62,514 nucleotides of DNA from Bacteroidales bacterium Bact_19 (GCA_001603595.1 LUZK01000012.1:1-62514); one strand, 5' to 3'; positions 24,659-34,707 are shown, counted from the first letter of the stretch. A program made the numbers and translations. Notes: generated from the sequence alone by a model not told the origin.

Positions 24659-25994
24659 TTTCAGATTCAATTTTAAGATATTTTTCAATTACTCTTTCCA
24701 TATCATCTTTTAACCCTCTTTTGCGATTCAATAATGCTTTATTTTTTTGCATTATTAAAAGTTCCTGAATTAGATCAAAATCTGAGGGTTGGTCCTCGCA
24801 AACACTTTTAAGCAATGCGATTTCCTTTTGAATTTTTTCATCATTTTTTTTCATATCAAATTCTTTATTATAAACTCTATTGTAAATTTCTGAAACTTGA
24901 TAATCAAAACACAAATCTCTATGCCAAATTACTTGAATAGCAACTAATTCTTGATAGGTAATTAGTTCTAAATTTGGTTTTACAGATTGAATCTCTTTTT
25001 GTGCAATTAAAACCTGTTCTAATAATTTTGCTCTATATTCTTGTGTATAGTTTCCTTGGTGAAAACCTTCATCTGTTACAGCATTCTGTCCATTTCTTCT
25101 TGTTGGTAAACGATTTTCGGATTTATTTCTTTCTTCCACCATACTCGTTCTTAAATCTAATAATGGTTTTAGCCATGAATAACTTTTGCTTACCATTGCT
25201 GTCATAGATTTATCTTCTTTGACTACAGTGCATGTCCAACAACCAAAACGACTTTGTCCACATGAGGAATGGCTTTTGTCTGTTACGATTGTCGGACATT
25301 CATAATCATCAGCACTAGCTTCTGCATAAATTTGAAAGAGTTTAGAATTATCAGATCCCCAAGGGGAAGTCAGAGCATTAATAATATACCAAACTTCCTC
25401 AAGCATTAAATCTTTAATTGGAGAATAAACATAAGTGTTGTGAAGTTGTGGATGTTTTGACAATCGTTTCCCTCTTATTTCATGCTTTTTTATTGATTTT
25501 GCCCTAGTTGCACTTTCGGAACTTCTTGTTCCAATCAAAATAATTGCTTCTCCATTTTCTGCCACTTGGTCAATAATAAATCTTGAAGTTGGTTTTATCT
25601 TCATTTTATCTGTACACCACCGAAAAGTATTATTAGGTACTGGATAGCCACGACCAATTATATTTACCCAGAATGTGTCTTCTAATCTTGGAATAGTTTT
25701 TTGAACTTCGATAGGCAATCCTTGCTCAACAGCTGCTTGTTGAATTTGTGATAATACGCCGGAAACATGATCTGTTACTACAGGGTTTTCAACTAATGTG
25801 TTATTACAAACAACATAAATTTTTCTTTTTCTTAATTCATGTGGTATATTCTTTAATGCCAACCATACTAACTGCAGTAGTGCTGTTGAGTCTTTCCCTC
25901 CACTAAAACCAATTATCCATGGCCTTAATGAATCATCATTAATTAAGTATTGGTCTTTAAGTTCTGAAATTATGTAATTTATTCTTTTATACAT
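24648..25994 (-). CDS. dndC: DNA phosphorothioation sulfurtransferase DndC
   Basis: DndC is a PAPS-reductase-like enzyme that activates the DNA backbone with ATP and delivers sulfur from a desulfurase. The PP-loop SGGKDST (31-37), RWCTDKMKIKP (125-135), GTRSSES (155-161) and a C-terminal cysteine set C233, C245, C252 and C255 (in CGQSRFGCWTC) are present; the cysteines fit the 4Fe-4S cluster of this family. At 448 residues its length is in the normal range. It is the first gene of the island and has a promoter box 16 nt upstream. A cysteine desulfurase (DndA) is not adjacent and is presumably supplied from elsewhere. The identification is firm; the genomic modification site cannot be read from sequence. 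Confidence 0.92.
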   Translation of the reverse strand: MYKRINYIISELKDQYLINDDSLRPWIIGFSGGKDSTALLQLVWLALKNIPHELRKRKIYVVCNNTLVENPVVTDHVSGVLSQIQQAAVEQGLPIEVQKTIPRLEDTFWVNIIGRGYPVPNNTFRWCTDKMKIKPTSRFIIDQVAENGEAIILIGTRSSESATRAKSIKKHEIRGKRLSKHPQLHNTYVYSPIKDLMLEEVWYIINALTSPWGSDNSKLFQIYAEASADDYECPTIVTDKSHSSCGQSRFGCWTCTVVKEDKSMTAMVSKSYSWLKPLLDLRTSMVEERNKSENRLPTRRNGQNAVTDEGFHQGNYTQEYRAKLLEQVLIAQKEIQSVKPNLELITYQELVAIQVIWHRDLCFDYQVSEIYNRVYNKEFDMKKNDEKIQKEIALLKSVCEDQPSDFDLIQELLIMQKNKALLNRKRGLKDDMERVIEKYLKIESENVY

Positions 25995-26179
25995 ATTTGA
26001 TTATAAAATTCAAAGATAATGTTTTTTTTTGCATTTAGAAAAATTGCAGCTCTTTTGCAAGTTGGGATTTTAGAGTTGGCTTCACGAATAGCTGGAAAAA
26101 GCTGAGGAACTTTGGCAATGTGGTCCGGCAGTATTCCAAAATATTTGTGCGGTGAATAAAGAAAAATAAATACATTCGG
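25979..26179 (-). repeat. Possible dispersed repeat or gene remnant upstream of dndC
   Basis: The minus strand holds an open frame without a start that reads SPHKYFGILPDHIAKVPQ and continues to CKRAAIFLN before ending inside dndC. The opposite strand is also coding-like: IAALLQVGILELASRIAGK, then after a stop GTLAMWSGSIPKYLCGE. Coding-like sequence on both strands, with similar strings that I have the impression of seeing as spurious small proteins in other Bacteroidota, suggests a dispersed repeat rather than a gene. This is an impression and could not be tested here. Confidence 0.35.
26011..26018 (-). promoter_or_regulatory. dnd operon promoter -7 box
   Basis: The minus strand reads TATCTTTG (TAnnTTTG), ending 16 nt before the dndC ATG at 25994. 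No convincing -33 box is visible, which may mean weak or activated transcription. Confidence 0.55.
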
Positions 26180-26206
26180 TTAAGCTTGTATGTCGATTTT
26201 CGGGTA

Positions 26207-26400
26207 TCATCTATTATCAATATTTGCTTTTTCTTTCTGTACATTGGCTTTACTTTTCGATTTTACTATGTCGTTGGTTTCTTCTACACGTGATATTAAC
26301 TCGTTTATAAATGTGATAAAACTGCATAATAAAGTTATCCATTTTTGGTGTTTAAATTTATAACTAATATCGCATTTATTTTTTGAAAAATAAAAAAATT
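26207..26400 (-). pseudogene. Coding-like C-terminal remnant upstream of the Dnd operon
   Basis: One minus-strand frame stays open for about 60 codons and ends FINELISRVEETNDIVKSK, then a further 16 charged residues and a stop at 26207. The last 35 codons look like a charged helix of a real protein, but there is no start codon or promoter. I do not recognise a family. The upper boundary is approximate. Confidence 0.25.
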
Positions 26401-26609
26401 TTTTTTTATAAATCCCGATTTGGTGATTTTATTTTTATAAAACTTCTTTAAAACTAGTCTTAAAGTTTATTACTGAGTAAATAGAGGCTCTCAAAACACT
26501 CTTTCTTCAAATCTGATGACAATGATTTATTTAGCAAAACATTATTTTTGAGTATAATTCTTTCATGCATTTCTTTTAGCTATTTGTTATTTAATTGCAT
26601 TAAAATCAA

Positions 26610-26623
26610 CTATTAATTAATAG
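26610..26623. repeat. 14-bp perfect palindrome upstream of rpsL
   Basis: CTATTAATTAATAG is a perfect palindrome, about 130 bp upstream of the rpsL -7 box. It could be a regulator site, though palindromes are easy to find by chance in AT-rich DNA. Confidence 0.35.
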
Positions 26624-26642
26624 GTATAATTGAAAATTATAA

Positions 26643-26675
26643 TTATTAACAATCAAATAACAAGTTATTAACAAT
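26643..26675 (+). repeat. Direct repeat TTATTAACAAT upstream of rpsL
   Basis: The 11-mer TTATTAACAAT occurs at 26643-26653 and 26665-26675, a 22-bp period or about two helical turns. An inverted copy (ATTGTTAATA) lies at 26724-26733 over the -33 box of the promoter. Confidence 0.55.
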
Positions 26676-26724
26676 TATTAAACTGCCTAAAAGAGAAAAA
26701 ATTAAAAAAAAATTAAAACATGTA

Positions 26725-26754
26725 TTGTTAATAAAAAAAAATAATCTACCTTTG
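26725..26754 (+). promoter_or_regulatory. Promoter of the str-S10-spc-alpha cluster
   Basis: TTG (26725-26727), a 19-nt spacer and TACCTTTG (26747-26754) match both boxes of the Bacteroidota promoter. The leader to the rpsL ATG is about 60 nt. Confidence 0.75.
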
Positions 26755-26817
26755 CAGTCCGAAAATTTTAAGATTGGATAAAAGTAAGTATAATTTTTTA
26801 AAATAATTAGTGATTAT

Positions 26818-27237
26818 ATGCCAACAATACAACAATTAGTAAGAAAGGGACGCAAGTCGAAAATTGTAAAGAGTAAGTCACCTGCTTTGGATTCATGTCC
26901 GCAGCGTCGTGGAGTATGTACAAAAGTATATACAACAACACCGAAGAAGCCTAATTCTGCAATGCGTAAAGTTGCCAGAGTTAGATTAACAAACGGAAAA
27001 GAAGTTAACGTATATATTCCGGGCGAAGGTCATAACTTGCAGGAGCACTCTATTGTTTTAGTTCGTGGTGGTAGGGTAAAAGATTTACCCGGTGTTAGAT
27101 ATCACATTGTACGCGGAGCTTTAGATACTTCAGGCGTTGACGGACGTACTCAACGCAGATCCAAATATGGAGCAAAACGTCCGAAAAAATCAGCAGCAGG
27201 AGCTGCCCCGGCTGCACAAGGTAAAAAGAAAAAATAA
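26818..27237 (+). CDS. rpsL: 30S ribosomal protein S12
   Basis: S12 lies at the decoding centre of the small subunit. The conserved block [16 protein letters not shown] and the loop [13 protein letters not shown], where streptomycin-resistance changes arise in other bacteria, are normal; the lysine and aspartate of streptomycin-sensitive S12 are present. The protein is 139 residues, with an Ala/Lys-rich tail beyond the usual end. It is the first gene of the long ribosomal cluster. Confidence 0.97.
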   Translation: MPTIQQLVRKGRKSKIVKSKSPALDSCPQRRGVCTKVYTTTPKKPNSAMRKVARVRLTNGKEVNVYIPGEGHNLQEHSIVLVRGGRVKDLPGVRYHIVRGALDTSGVDGRTQRRSKYGAKRPKKSAAGAAPAAQGKKKK

Positions 27238-27266
27238 TTGATGATTAATATAAAAAAGTTTTAAAA

Positions 27267-27743
27267 ATGAGGAAATCAAAACCAAAAAAGCGTTTAACAT
27301 TACCGGATCCAAAGTATAATGATCCCAGAGTTACTCGTTTTGTGAACGATATGATGTGGGATGGCAAGAAATCTACTGCTTTCAAAATTTTCTATGATTG
27401 CATGGATATTATTGCAAAAAAATTGAAAGACAGCGAAGAAACTCCGCTCGAAATCTGGAGAAAAGCTCTTGACAATATTACTCCGTCAGTTGAGGTAAAA
27501 AGTCGTAGAATTGGGGGTGCTACTTTTCAGGTACCTACCGAAATTCGTGCCGACAGAAAAATTTCTATCAGCCACAAATGGATGATCGGATTTGCTCGCA
27601 AACGCAGCGGACGTTCAATGGCTGAAAAGCTTGCAGCTGAAATTCTGGCCGCATACAATTCCGAAGGTGCTGCATTTAAGAAAAAAGAAGATACCCACAG
27701 AATGGCAGATGCTAATAAAGCATTCTCTCATTTTAAATTTTAA
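27267..27743 (+). CDS. rpsG: 30S ribosomal protein S7
   Basis: S7 nucleates assembly of the small-subunit head and contacts the E-site tRNA. At 158 residues with [16 protein letters not shown] and [14 protein letters not shown] it is a standard S7. It lies between rpsL and fusA, the usual str-operon order. Confidence 0.97.
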   Translation: MRKSKPKKRLTLPDPKYNDPRVTRFVNDMMWDGKKSTAFKIFYDCMDIIAKKLKDSEETPLEIWRKALDNITPSVEVKSRRIGGATFQVPTEIRADRKISISHKWMIGFARKRSGRSMAEKLAAEILAAYNSEGAAFKKKEDTHRMADANKAFSHFKF

Positions 27744-27749
27744 TTTTTG

Positions 27750-29855
27750 ATGGCTGTAGATCTTGTAAATATCAGGAATATAGGTATTATGGCTCACATT
27801 GATGCGGGTAAAACCACAACAACTGAGCGAATACTCTATTATACAGGTGTTAATTACAAGATCGGTGAAGTTCACGAAGGTACAGCTACAATGGATTGGA
27901 TGCCTCAAGAGCAAGAAAGAGGTATTACAATCACTGCTGCAGCTACAACTTGTTATTGGGATGTTAATAGTAACAGATACAGAATAAACATCATAGACAC
28001 GCCAGGTCATGTTGATTTTACCGTCGAAGTTGAAAGATCTTTAAGAGTGCTGGATGGTGCTGTAGCTGTTTTCTGTGCTGTTGGTGGTGTGGAACCTCAA
28101 AGCGAAACAGTTTGGCATCAAGCCAACAAATATAATGTGCCGCGTCTTGCTTTTGTAAATAAAATGGATAGAGGTGGTGCTGATTTTCTCGGTGTGGTAA
28201 AACAAATTCAAGAAAAACTCGGCGCCAGACCTTTAGTTATGCAACTTCCGATAGGCGAAGAAGAAAACTTCAAGGGAGTTGTTGATTTGATCGAACAGAA
28301 AGCATATATCTGGGATGATAATGACGATTCATTAGGACAGAATTATCAAATCCTTCCTGTGCCTGATAACATGAAAGATGAAGTTTATGAATACAGGGAA
28401 AAACTCATCGAAGCAGTTATCGAAGGTGATGATGCCATGCTCGAAAGATTTTTCGAGGACCGTAGCAGCATTTCGGTTGAAGAATTTAAAAATCTTTTAA
28501 GATCATTTGTTATTTCGGGTAAGTTTGTCCCGGTATTTTGTGGAGCTGCTTTTAGAAATAAAGGAATACAACCTTTGCTTGATGCAATTTGCGAATATTT
28601 GCCATCTCCGGTAGATATTGGTACAGTAAAAGGACATCATCCAAAAACTGATGAAATAATCGAAAGAAAAGCTGATGTTGATAGTCCTCTTTCAGCAATG
28701 TGTTTCAAAGTAGCGGCAAATACATTTGTAGGGAAATTGGTGTATTTGAGAATTTATAGTGGCAGCATAATTTCCGGACAAATGATTTATAATGTAAGAA
28801 CAGGCAAAAAGGAAAGAATTACCCGAATATTCCAAATGCACTCTAATAAGCAAAATCAAATAGATAAAGTAGAGGCTGGTGATATTTGTGCTGTGGTTGG
28901 ATTAAAAGAAACAATTACAGGGGATACTATTTGCGATGAAAACAAACCTATAGTCTTCGACAGAATGCAATTTCCCGAACCAGTCATATCTGTTGCCGTT
29001 GAAGCTCAATCACAAGCCGATCTCGATAAACTTAATGTAGCCCTCGCAAAAATGGAAGAGGAAGATCCTACTTTTTCAATCAGATATGATGAAAATACAG
29101 GACAAACTCTTATCAGCGGAATGGGCGAGCTTCACCTAGAAATTATACTCGACAGACTAGTTCGTGAATATGGTCTGGTGATAAATCAAGGTAAACCACA
29201 GGTTAATTATAAAGAAGAATTTCTCGAAACACTTACAACAACCTATACTTTCAAAAAGCAAACAGGAGGTAAAGGAAAATTTGCTGAAATAACTATTAAA
29301 ATCGGACCGGTTGAAGATAAAGAAACAACAGGCTTGGTATTTATTAATAGTGTTAAGGGCGGTGAAATTCCAAAAGAATATATTCCTGCCGTAGAAAAAG
29401 GATTCCGTGATGCAATGAGTAACGGACCTATTGGAGGATATCACATGTACAGCATGAAAGTTGAACTTTTAGGAGGTTCATACCATAATGTTGACAGTGA
29501 TGAATTATCGTTTAGAATGGCGGCTTCGATGTGTTTTAACGAAGTGTCAAAAAAAATTAAAGCAACCTTGCTTGAACCGATAATGAAACTTGAAATTGTT
29601 ACACCCGAAGAATATCTGGGAGACATAAGTGCGGACTTAAACCGTCGTAGAGCGACAATCGAAGGAATGGATTCAAGAGGTATGCATAGAGTTTTGAAAG
29701 CAAAAGTTCCAATGGCAGAACAATTTGGTTATGTTACAGCCTTGCGAACTTTAAGCTCGGGCAGAGCAATGTTTACAATGGAATTCTCTCATTACGAAAG
29801 AGTTCCCCAAGATATATTAGAGGAGTTTTTAAATAATAAGAAATTTATTTTTTAA
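27750..29855 (+). CDS. fusA: Elongation factor G
   Basis: EF-G is the GTPase that drives translocation of tRNA and mRNA on the ribosome. G1 [14 protein letters not shown], the switch region with RGITI, G3 DTPGHVDFT and G4 NKMD are all intact. At about 701 residues it has the five usual domains. The frame opens with TTG at 27747, directly followed by ATG at 27750, which I take as the start. No tuf gene follows, which is usual for this phylum. Confidence 0.97.
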   Translation: MAVDLVNIRNIGIMAHIDAGKTTTTERILYYTGVNYKIGEVHEGTATMDWMPQEQERGITITAAATTCYWDVNSNRYRINIIDTPGHVDFTVEVERSLRVLDGAVAVFCAVGGVEPQSETVWHQANKYNVPRLAFVNKMDRGGADFLGVVKQIQEKLGARPLVMQLPIGEEENFKGVVDLIEQKAYIWDDNDDSLGQNYQILPVPDNMKDEVYEYREKLIEAVIEGDDAMLERFFEDRSSISVEEFKNLLRSFVISGKFVPVFCGAAFRNKGIQPLLDAICEYLPSPVDIGTVKGHHPKTDEIIERKADVDSPLSAMCFKVAANTFVGKLVYLRIYSGSIISGQMIYNVRTGKKERITRIFQMHSNKQNQIDKVEAGDICAVVGLKETITGDTICDENKPIVFDRMQFPEPVISVAVEAQSQADLDKLNVALAKMEEEDPTFSIRYDENTGQTLISGMGELHLEIILDRLVREYGLVINQGKPQVNYKEEFLETLTTTYTFKKQTGGKGKFAEITIKIGPVEDKETTGLVFINSVKGGEIPKEYIPAVEKGFRDAMSNGPIGGYHMYSMKVELLGGSYHNVDSDELSFRMAASMCFNEVSKKIKATLLEPIMKLEIVTPEEYLGDISADLNRRRATIEGMDSRGMHRVLKAKVPMAEQFGYVTALRTLSSGRAMFTMEFSHYERVPQDILEEFLNNKKFIF

Positions 29856-29868
29856 ATAAAGTCAAAGT

Positions 29869-30177
29869 ATGAATCAAAAAATCAGAATTAAACTGAAATC
29901 TTACGACCACAATTTGGTTGACAAGTCTGCAGAGAAGATCTTAAAAACCGTTAAGGCTACAGGTGCAGTAGTAAGAGGACCAATACCATTACCTACACAC
30001 AAACGTATTTTTACTGTAAATCGTTCAACTTTTGTAAACAAAAAGTCGAGAGAACAATTCGAATTAAGTTCACACAAACGTTTACTCGACATTTACAGTA
30101 CCACATCAAAAACGATAGATGCACTCATGAGACTTGAACTTCCAAGTGGAGTAGATGTAGAAATTAAAGCAAGTTAA
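29869..30177 (+). CDS. rpsJ: 30S ribosomal protein S10
   Basis: S10 (NusE) is part of the small-subunit head and of antitermination complexes. The 102-residue sequence with [17 protein letters not shown] and the loop before it is typical. It begins the S10 portion of the cluster, 13 bp after fusA. Confidence 0.97.
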   Translation: MNQKIRIKLKSYDHNLVDKSAEKILKTVKATGAVVRGPIPLPTHKRIFTVNRSTFVNKKSREQFELSSHKRLLDIYSTTSKTIDALMRLELPSGVDVEIKAS

Positions 30178-30197
30178 ATTTTTAAAAAAGAAGAAAA

Positions 30198-30839
30198 ATG
30201 CAAGGAATTATTGGTAGAAAAATTGGTATGACTTCCATCTACAGTGTTGAGGGGAAAAACATCCCATGCACTGTTGTTGAAGCCGGCCCTTGCGTAGTAA
30301 CTCAGATTCGCACAAAAGAAAAAGACGGTTACGAAGCAGTACAGCTGGCATTTGATGACAAAAAGGAAAAGCATACAACCAAAGCATTGAAAGGTCATTT
30401 TGCCAAAGCCGGAACAACTCCCAAACGCAAGTTAATGGAGTTTAGAAACTATGGCAAAGTAAAAAAAGGTGAATCTTTTGAGGAAGTAAAATTAGGAGAT
30501 GTTATTACTGTTGACATCTTTATCGAAGGTGAATTCTGTGACGTAACAGGAGTAAGCAAAGGAAAAGGTTTTCAAGGTGTTGTGAAACGTCATGGATTTG
30601 GTGGTGTTGGAGATCAAACACACGGTCAACATAACAGACTTCGTGCTCCCGGTTCACTCGGTGCATCTTCATGGCCTTCAAGAGTTTTTAAAGGTATGCG
30701 TATGGCCGGCAGAACAGGTGGAAACAATGTTAAAATGATTAGTTTAAGAGTGTTAAAAGTCATTCCCGAAAGCAATCTCCTTATTATTAAGGGATCTGTT
30801 CCGGGAGCAAAAGGTTCATATTTAAAGATAGAAAGATAA
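30198..30839 (+). CDS. rplC: 50S ribosomal protein L3
   Basis: L3 is an early-assembly protein near the peptidyl-transferase centre. [10 protein letters not shown] at the N-terminus and GHQ-type loop [15 protein letters not shown] identify it; 213 residues. Its stop shares a base with the rplD ATG (TAATG). Confidence 0.97.
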   Translation: MQGIIGRKIGMTSIYSVEGKNIPCTVVEAGPCVVTQIRTKEKDGYEAVQLAFDDKKEKHTTKALKGHFAKAGTTPKRKLMEFRNYGKVKKGESFEEVKLGDVITVDIFIEGEFCDVTGVSKGKGFQGVVKRHGFGGVGDQTHGQHNRLRAPGSLGASSWPSRVFKGMRMAGRTGGNNVKMISLRVLKVIPESNLLIIKGSVPGAKGSYLKIER

Positions 30840-31465
30840 TGAAAGTAGCAGTATATACTAAAACAGGCGAAGAAACCGGAAGACATATAGAACTTAATGA
30901 TTCTATCTTCGGTATCGAACCAAATAACCATGCTATTTATCTGGATTGCAAACAATACATGGCTAATTTGCGTCAAGGTACACATTCCTCTTTACATAGA
31001 GGTTTGGTTTCCGGTAGTACCAGAAAGTTAAAAAGACAGAAAGGTACTGGAACTGCTCGTGCAGGCAGCATAAAAAACCCCTTATTTAGAGGCGGAGGTA
31101 GAATTTTTGGTCCCGAACCCAGAGATTACAGATTCAAATTAAACAAAAAGTTGAAAAGATTAGCTCGTAAATCAGCATTGACTTACAGAGCTCAAGAAAA
31201 CAACATTTTTGTTGTTGACAACTTAAATTTCGACGAAATTAAGACAAAGAATATCGTGAATTTATGTAAGAATTTTAAAATTAATAATAAAAAAGTTCTT
31301 TTAGTACTTGCAGAATCAAATAAAAGTGTATATTTGTCTTCTCGAAATTTAAGGGATGTGAATGTTGTAACTGCCTCAGATTTAAGCACTTACAATGTTA
31401 TGTGGGCTTCGGTTTTGTTAATTGAAGAGAAGTCGATTGATGTTTTTGAACAAATTTTAGCTTAA
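30839..31465 (+). CDS. rplD: 50S ribosomal protein L4
   Basis: L4 lines the nascent-chain exit tunnel; in some bacteria it also represses its own operon. The extended loop RKLKRQKGTGTARAGS is clear. Length 208 residues. It is translationally coupled to rplC by the one-base overlap. Confidence 0.97.
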   Translation: MKVAVYTKTGEETGRHIELNDSIFGIEPNNHAIYLDCKQYMANLRQGTHSSLHRGLVSGSTRKLKRQKGTGTARAGSIKNPLFRGGGRIFGPEPRDYRFKLNKKLKRLARKSALTYRAQENNIFVVDNLNFDEIKTKNIVNLCKNFKINNKKVLLVLAESNKSVYLSSRNLRDVNVVTASDLSTYNVMWASVLLIEEKSIDVFEQILA

Positions 31466-31476
31466 AACGAAGGAAA

Positions 31477-31767
31477 ATGGATATATTATTAAGGCCTATA
31501 GTAACCGAAAAAATGACGAAACAAGGAGAAACCTTGAATCGTTATGGTTTTATAGTAGATAAACGTGCCGATAAACCAGCGATAAAAAAAGCCGTAGAAA
31601 AAATGTATGGTGTTAATGTCATTGCAGTAAATACCATGAGATATAGCGGAAAACGTAAAACCCGTTACACCAAATCAGGTATGGTTACTGGAAAAACAAA
31701 TGCATACAAAAAGGCTATAATAACATTGGCACAAGGTGAGGTAATTGATTTTTACAGCAATATTTAA
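31477..31767 (+). CDS. rplW: 50S ribosomal protein L23
   Basis: L23 sits at the tunnel exit and docks trigger factor and SRP. The 96-residue protein begins with DILLRPIVTEKM and has the YGVNVIAVNTM strand typical of the family. Confidence 0.97.
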   Translation: MDILLRPIVTEKMTKQGETLNRYGFIVDKRADKPAIKKAVEKMYGVNVIAVNTMRYSGKRKTRYTKSGMVTGKTNAYKKAIITLAQGEVIDFYSNI

Positions 31768-31776
31768 TTTATAGCG

Positions 31777-32601
31777 ATGGGATTAAGAAAGTTAAAACCG
31801 ACAACACCGGGTCAGAGATTTAAAATCATAAATGCATTTGATGAAATCACATGCACAACACCCGACAAATCCTTGTTGGCACCATTGAAAAGTACCGGTG
31901 GAAGAAACAATCAAGGTAAGATGACCATGCGTTATATTGGTGGTGGTCACAAGAGAATGTATCGTTTGGTTGATTTTTACAGAAACCGTGATGGGATTAA
32001 AGCAAAAGTAAAAACCATTGAATATGATCCGAACCGTTCGGCTCGCATTGCAAAAATCGTATATGAAGACGGACAGAAGAGTTATATCATTGCTCCTCAT
32101 GGTTTGCAAGTTGGAATGGTTATTCAATCTGGCAAAGGAATAGCACCTGAAATAGGAAATACCCTGTTTTTATCTGATATTCCTTTAGGAACAGTTATTC
32201 ATAACATAGAACTTGTTCCGGGAAAAGGTGGAGCAATTGCAAGAAGTGCAGGATCATACGCACAAATCTTGTCGAGAGAAGGTAAGTATGCTATTTTGAA
32301 AATGCCTTCAGGTGAAACTCGTAAAGTATTAGTTACTTGCAGAGCTACTATAGGTAGTGTTTCTAACCCGGATCATGGTTTGGAAAAAAGCGGAAAAGCC
32401 GGTAGAAGCAGATGGCTCGGACGCAGACCTAGAGTTAGAGGTGTTGCGATGAACCCGGTTGATCATCCAATGGGTGGGGGTGAAGGTAAAGCTTCCGGAG
32501 GACATCCAAGATCAAGAAAAGGACTGTACGCAAAGGGAAGAAAAACTCGTTCGCCAAAAAAACAGTCTAACAAACTTATTTTAGAAAGAAGAAAAAAATA
32601 A
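31777..32601 (+). CDS. rplB: 50S ribosomal protein L2
   Basis: L2 is needed for subunit association and peptide-bond formation. [19 protein letters not shown] and the C-terminal [16 protein letters not shown], with the conserved His, are intact. Length 274 residues is normal. Confidence 0.97.
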   Translation: MGLRKLKPTTPGQRFKIINAFDEITCTTPDKSLLAPLKSTGGRNNQGKMTMRYIGGGHKRMYRLVDFYRNRDGIKAKVKTIEYDPNRSARIAKIVYEDGQKSYIIAPHGLQVGMVIQSGKGIAPEIGNTLFLSDIPLGTVIHNIELVPGKGGAIARSAGSYAQILSREGKYAILKMPSGETRKVLVTCRATIGSVSNPDHGLEKSGKAGRSRWLGRRPRVRGVAMNPVDHPMGGGEGKASGGHPRSRKGLYAKGRKTRSPKKQSNKLILERRKK

Positions 32602-32611
32602 TCATTGAATT

Positions 32612-32878
32612 ATGAGCAGATCATTAAAAAAAGGACCATTTATAGATTTTGAACTGGAAAAGAAGGTGAAAGCCATGGAAGCCAGTGGCAAGAAGAGTGT
32701 TATTAAAACTTGGGCTCGTGCTTCTGTTATTCCGCCAGAATTTGTTGGATATACATTTGCAGTGCATAATGGAAATAAATTTATTCCTGTATATGTTACT
32801 GAAAATATGGTCGGACATAGATTAGGAGAATTTTCACCAACCAGAACGTTTAGAGGTCACGGTGGTAAAAAGAAATAA
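32612..32878 (+). CDS. rpsS: 30S ribosomal protein S19
   Basis: S19 lies in the head of the small subunit near the A-site tRNA. The 88-residue protein starts [18 protein letters not shown] and ends with the typical [15 protein letters not shown]. Confidence 0.97.
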   Translation: MSRSLKKGPFIDFELEKKVKAMEASGKKSVIKTWARASVIPPEFVGYTFAVHNGNKFIPVYVTENMVGHRLGEFSPTRTFRGHGGKKK

Positions 32879-32891
32879 AAAAATTTAAGTT

Positions 32892-33314
32892 ATGGGTGCA
32901 CGTAAAAGAATAGTTGCTGATAAAAGAAAAGAGGAGAAAAAGAAAATTAGCTTTGCAATCCTCCGTAATTGTCCCAGTTCCCCTCGTAAGATGAGACTGG
33001 TTGCCGACCTTATTAGAGGTGTTGACGTTGATAAAGCTCTCGACATTTTAAGATATTCACCAAAAGCAGCATCAATTAATTTGGAAAAATTATTAAAGTC
33101 TGCTATCGCTAACTGGCAGGTGAAAAACGAAGGAAAGAGAGTTGAAGACGCCGGATTATATGTAAAACAAATTTATGTAAATGAAGGCAGAACACTCAAA
33201 AGAATAAAACCGGCACCACGAGGTAGAGCATATAGAATCAGAAAAAGATCTAATCATGTAACTATTGTGGTTGACAGTAGATATGAAAACGAAGTAGTTA
33301 ACGAAAAAGAGTAA
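32892..33314 (+). CDS. rplV: 50S ribosomal protein L22
   Basis: L22 has a hairpin that reaches into the exit tunnel near the macrolide site. The [18 protein letters not shown] start and the hairpin with [19 protein letters not shown] are standard. Length 140 residues. Confidence 0.97.
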   Translation: MGARKRIVADKRKEEKKKISFAILRNCPSSPRKMRLVADLIRGVDVDKALDILRYSPKAASINLEKLLKSAIANWQVKNEGKRVEDAGLYVKQIYVNEGRTLKRIKPAPRGRAYRIRKRSNHVTIVVDSRYENEVVNEKE

Positions 33315-33318
33315 ATTC

Positions 33319-34035
33319 ATGGGACAAAAAACTAATCCGATAAGCAATAGATTAGGCATCATAAGAGGCTGGGATTCTAACTGGTACGGCGGAAAGGACT
33401 ACTCTGATAAGATTGCCGAAGATGCAAAAATACGTAAGTATTTAAATGCTCGTTTGGACAAAGCCAGTGTTTCAAAGATTATAATCGAAAGATCTTTGAA
33501 AATGATCACCATTACCATTAATACAGCCAGACCAGGTTTCGTAATTGGTAAAGGTGGTGACGAAGTTGATAAACTTCGCGAAGAATTAAAAAAGATTACT
33601 AATAAGGATGTACAAATTAATATATTCGAAATTAAACGTCCTGAATTAGAGGCAGTTTTAGTTGCTAATAATGTCGCTCGCCAAATTGAAGGAAAAATAG
33701 CATATCGCCGAGCTGTAAAAATGGCGATTGCATCAACAATGCGCATGGGTGCCGAAGGAATAAAAATCCAAGTATCCGGCCGTTTAAATGGTGCTGAAAT
33801 GGCACGTAGTGAAATGTATAAAGAAGGGAGAACACCTTTACATACATTAAGAGCAGATATTGATTATGCTTTAGCTGAAGCACTTACTAAAACCGGTTTA
33901 TTAGGTGTTAAAGTATGGATTTGCCGTGGCGAAGTTTACGGTAAAAAAGACCTTGCACCTGTTACAGGTAAAGAAGTAAAAGGTAGAGCAAAAGCTAATG
34001 TCCCTGCTCAGAGAGGTAGAAGAAAAAAGAAATAA
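33319..34035 (+). CDS. rpsC: 30S ribosomal protein S3
   Basis: S3 forms part of the mRNA entry channel and has helicase-related function. The KH domain motif [17 protein letters not shown] and the C-terminal domain with [14 protein letters not shown] are present. Length 238 residues. Confidence 0.97.
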   Translation: MGQKTNPISNRLGIIRGWDSNWYGGKDYSDKIAEDAKIRKYLNARLDKASVSKIIIERSLKMITITINTARPGFVIGKGGDEVDKLREELKKITNKDVQINIFEIKRPELEAVLVANNVARQIEGKIAYRRAVKMAIASTMRMGAEGIKIQVSGRLNGAEMARSEMYKEGRTPLHTLRADIDYALAEALTKTGLLGVKVWICRGEVYGKKDLAPVTGKEVKGRAKANVPAQRGRRKKK

Positions 34036-34052
34036 TTTGAAAAATTACAGCC

Positions 34053-34481
34053 ATGTTACAACCAAAAAAGACAAAATACAGAAGGCAGCAAAAGGGAAGA
34101 ATTAAAGGTAATGCCCAACGCGGAACTCAACTGGCTTTTGGTAGTTTTGGAATAAAAGCTTTAGAAACAGCTTGGATTACCGGACGTCAAATAGAAGCTG
34201 CACGTATTGCTGTTACCAGAAAGATGCAACGTAGAGGACAAATCTGGATCAGAATATTCCCGGATAAACCAATAACCAAAAAGCCTGCTGAAGTGCGTAT
34301 GGGTAAAGGTAAAGGTGCTCCGGAAGGATTTGTTGCCAGAGTAGCTCCGGGTTTAATCCTTTTCGAAGCCGACGGAGTTCCTTTCGATCTCGCAAAAGAA
34401 GCTTTAAGACTTGCTGCTCAAAAGCTTCCTATTAAGACAAAATTTGTCGTGAGACATGATTATGATTATAACAACGAATAA
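34053..34481 (+). CDS. rplP: 50S ribosomal protein L16
   Basis: L16 helps position A-site t[19 protein letters not shown] at the start and [15 protein letters not shown] identify it. Length 142 residues. Confidence 0.97.
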   Translation: MLQPKKTKYRRQQKGRIKGNAQRGTQLAFGSFGIKALETAWITGRQIEAARIAVTRKMQRRGQIWIRIFPDKPITKKPAEVRMGKGKGAPEGFVARVAPGLILFEADGVPFDLAKEALRLAAQKLPIKTKFVVRHDYDYNNE

Positions 34482-34492
34482 ATTGTGGTAAA

Positions 34493-34693
34493 ATGAATTA
34501 CAAAGAAATACAGGGATTGAGTACCAAAGAAATTTTGGAAAGAATCGAAACAGAAAAATTTAATCTTAATAAACTTAAGATTAATCATGCTGTTTCTCCT
34601 TTGGAAAACCCACAGAGAATTAAAGAGTTACGTCGCTTTATTGCCAGACTAAAAACTGAATTGAGAAGACGTGAAATTGAAGAGTCTAAATAA
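34493..34693 (+). CDS. rpmC: 50S ribosomal protein L29
   Basis: A 66-residue helical hairpin protein at the tunnel exit, with the family pattern ENPQRIKELRRFIARLKTEL. It is in the conserved rplP-rpmC-rpsQ order. Confidence 0.95.
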   Translation: MNYKEIQGLSTKEILERIETEKFNLNKLKINHAVSPLENPQRIKELRRFIARLKTELRRREIEESK

Positions 34694-34707
34694 TTTGAGA
34701 ACCCGGT

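Larger units (their letters stand above)
25995..26817. other. 823-bp gap between dndC and rpsL
   Basis: From left to right it holds the dndC promoter (26011-26018), the candidate repeat, a coding-like remnant on the minus strand (26207-26400), an AT-rich stretch with no visible feature, a palindrome, three TATTAACAAT-type boxes, and the rpsL promoter with a leader of about 60 nt. No complete gene is visible. Confidence 0.7.

Noticed and set aside
26035-26244. 69-codon minus-strand frame upstream of dndC
   Set aside because: It uses a different frame from the two protein-like segments there and has no promoter. The region is better explained as a remnant or repeat.
26330-26345. TTATCCATT as a DnaA box and a possible origin near rpsL
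   Set aside because: A single imperfect 9-mer without clustered boxes, dnaA, dnaN or an AT-rich unwinding repeat does not support an origin.
29856-29868. Absence of tuf between fusA and rpsJ as a deletion
   Set aside because: In Bacteroidota tuf is usually located elsewhere, and fusA and rpsJ are cleanly joined by 13 bp.
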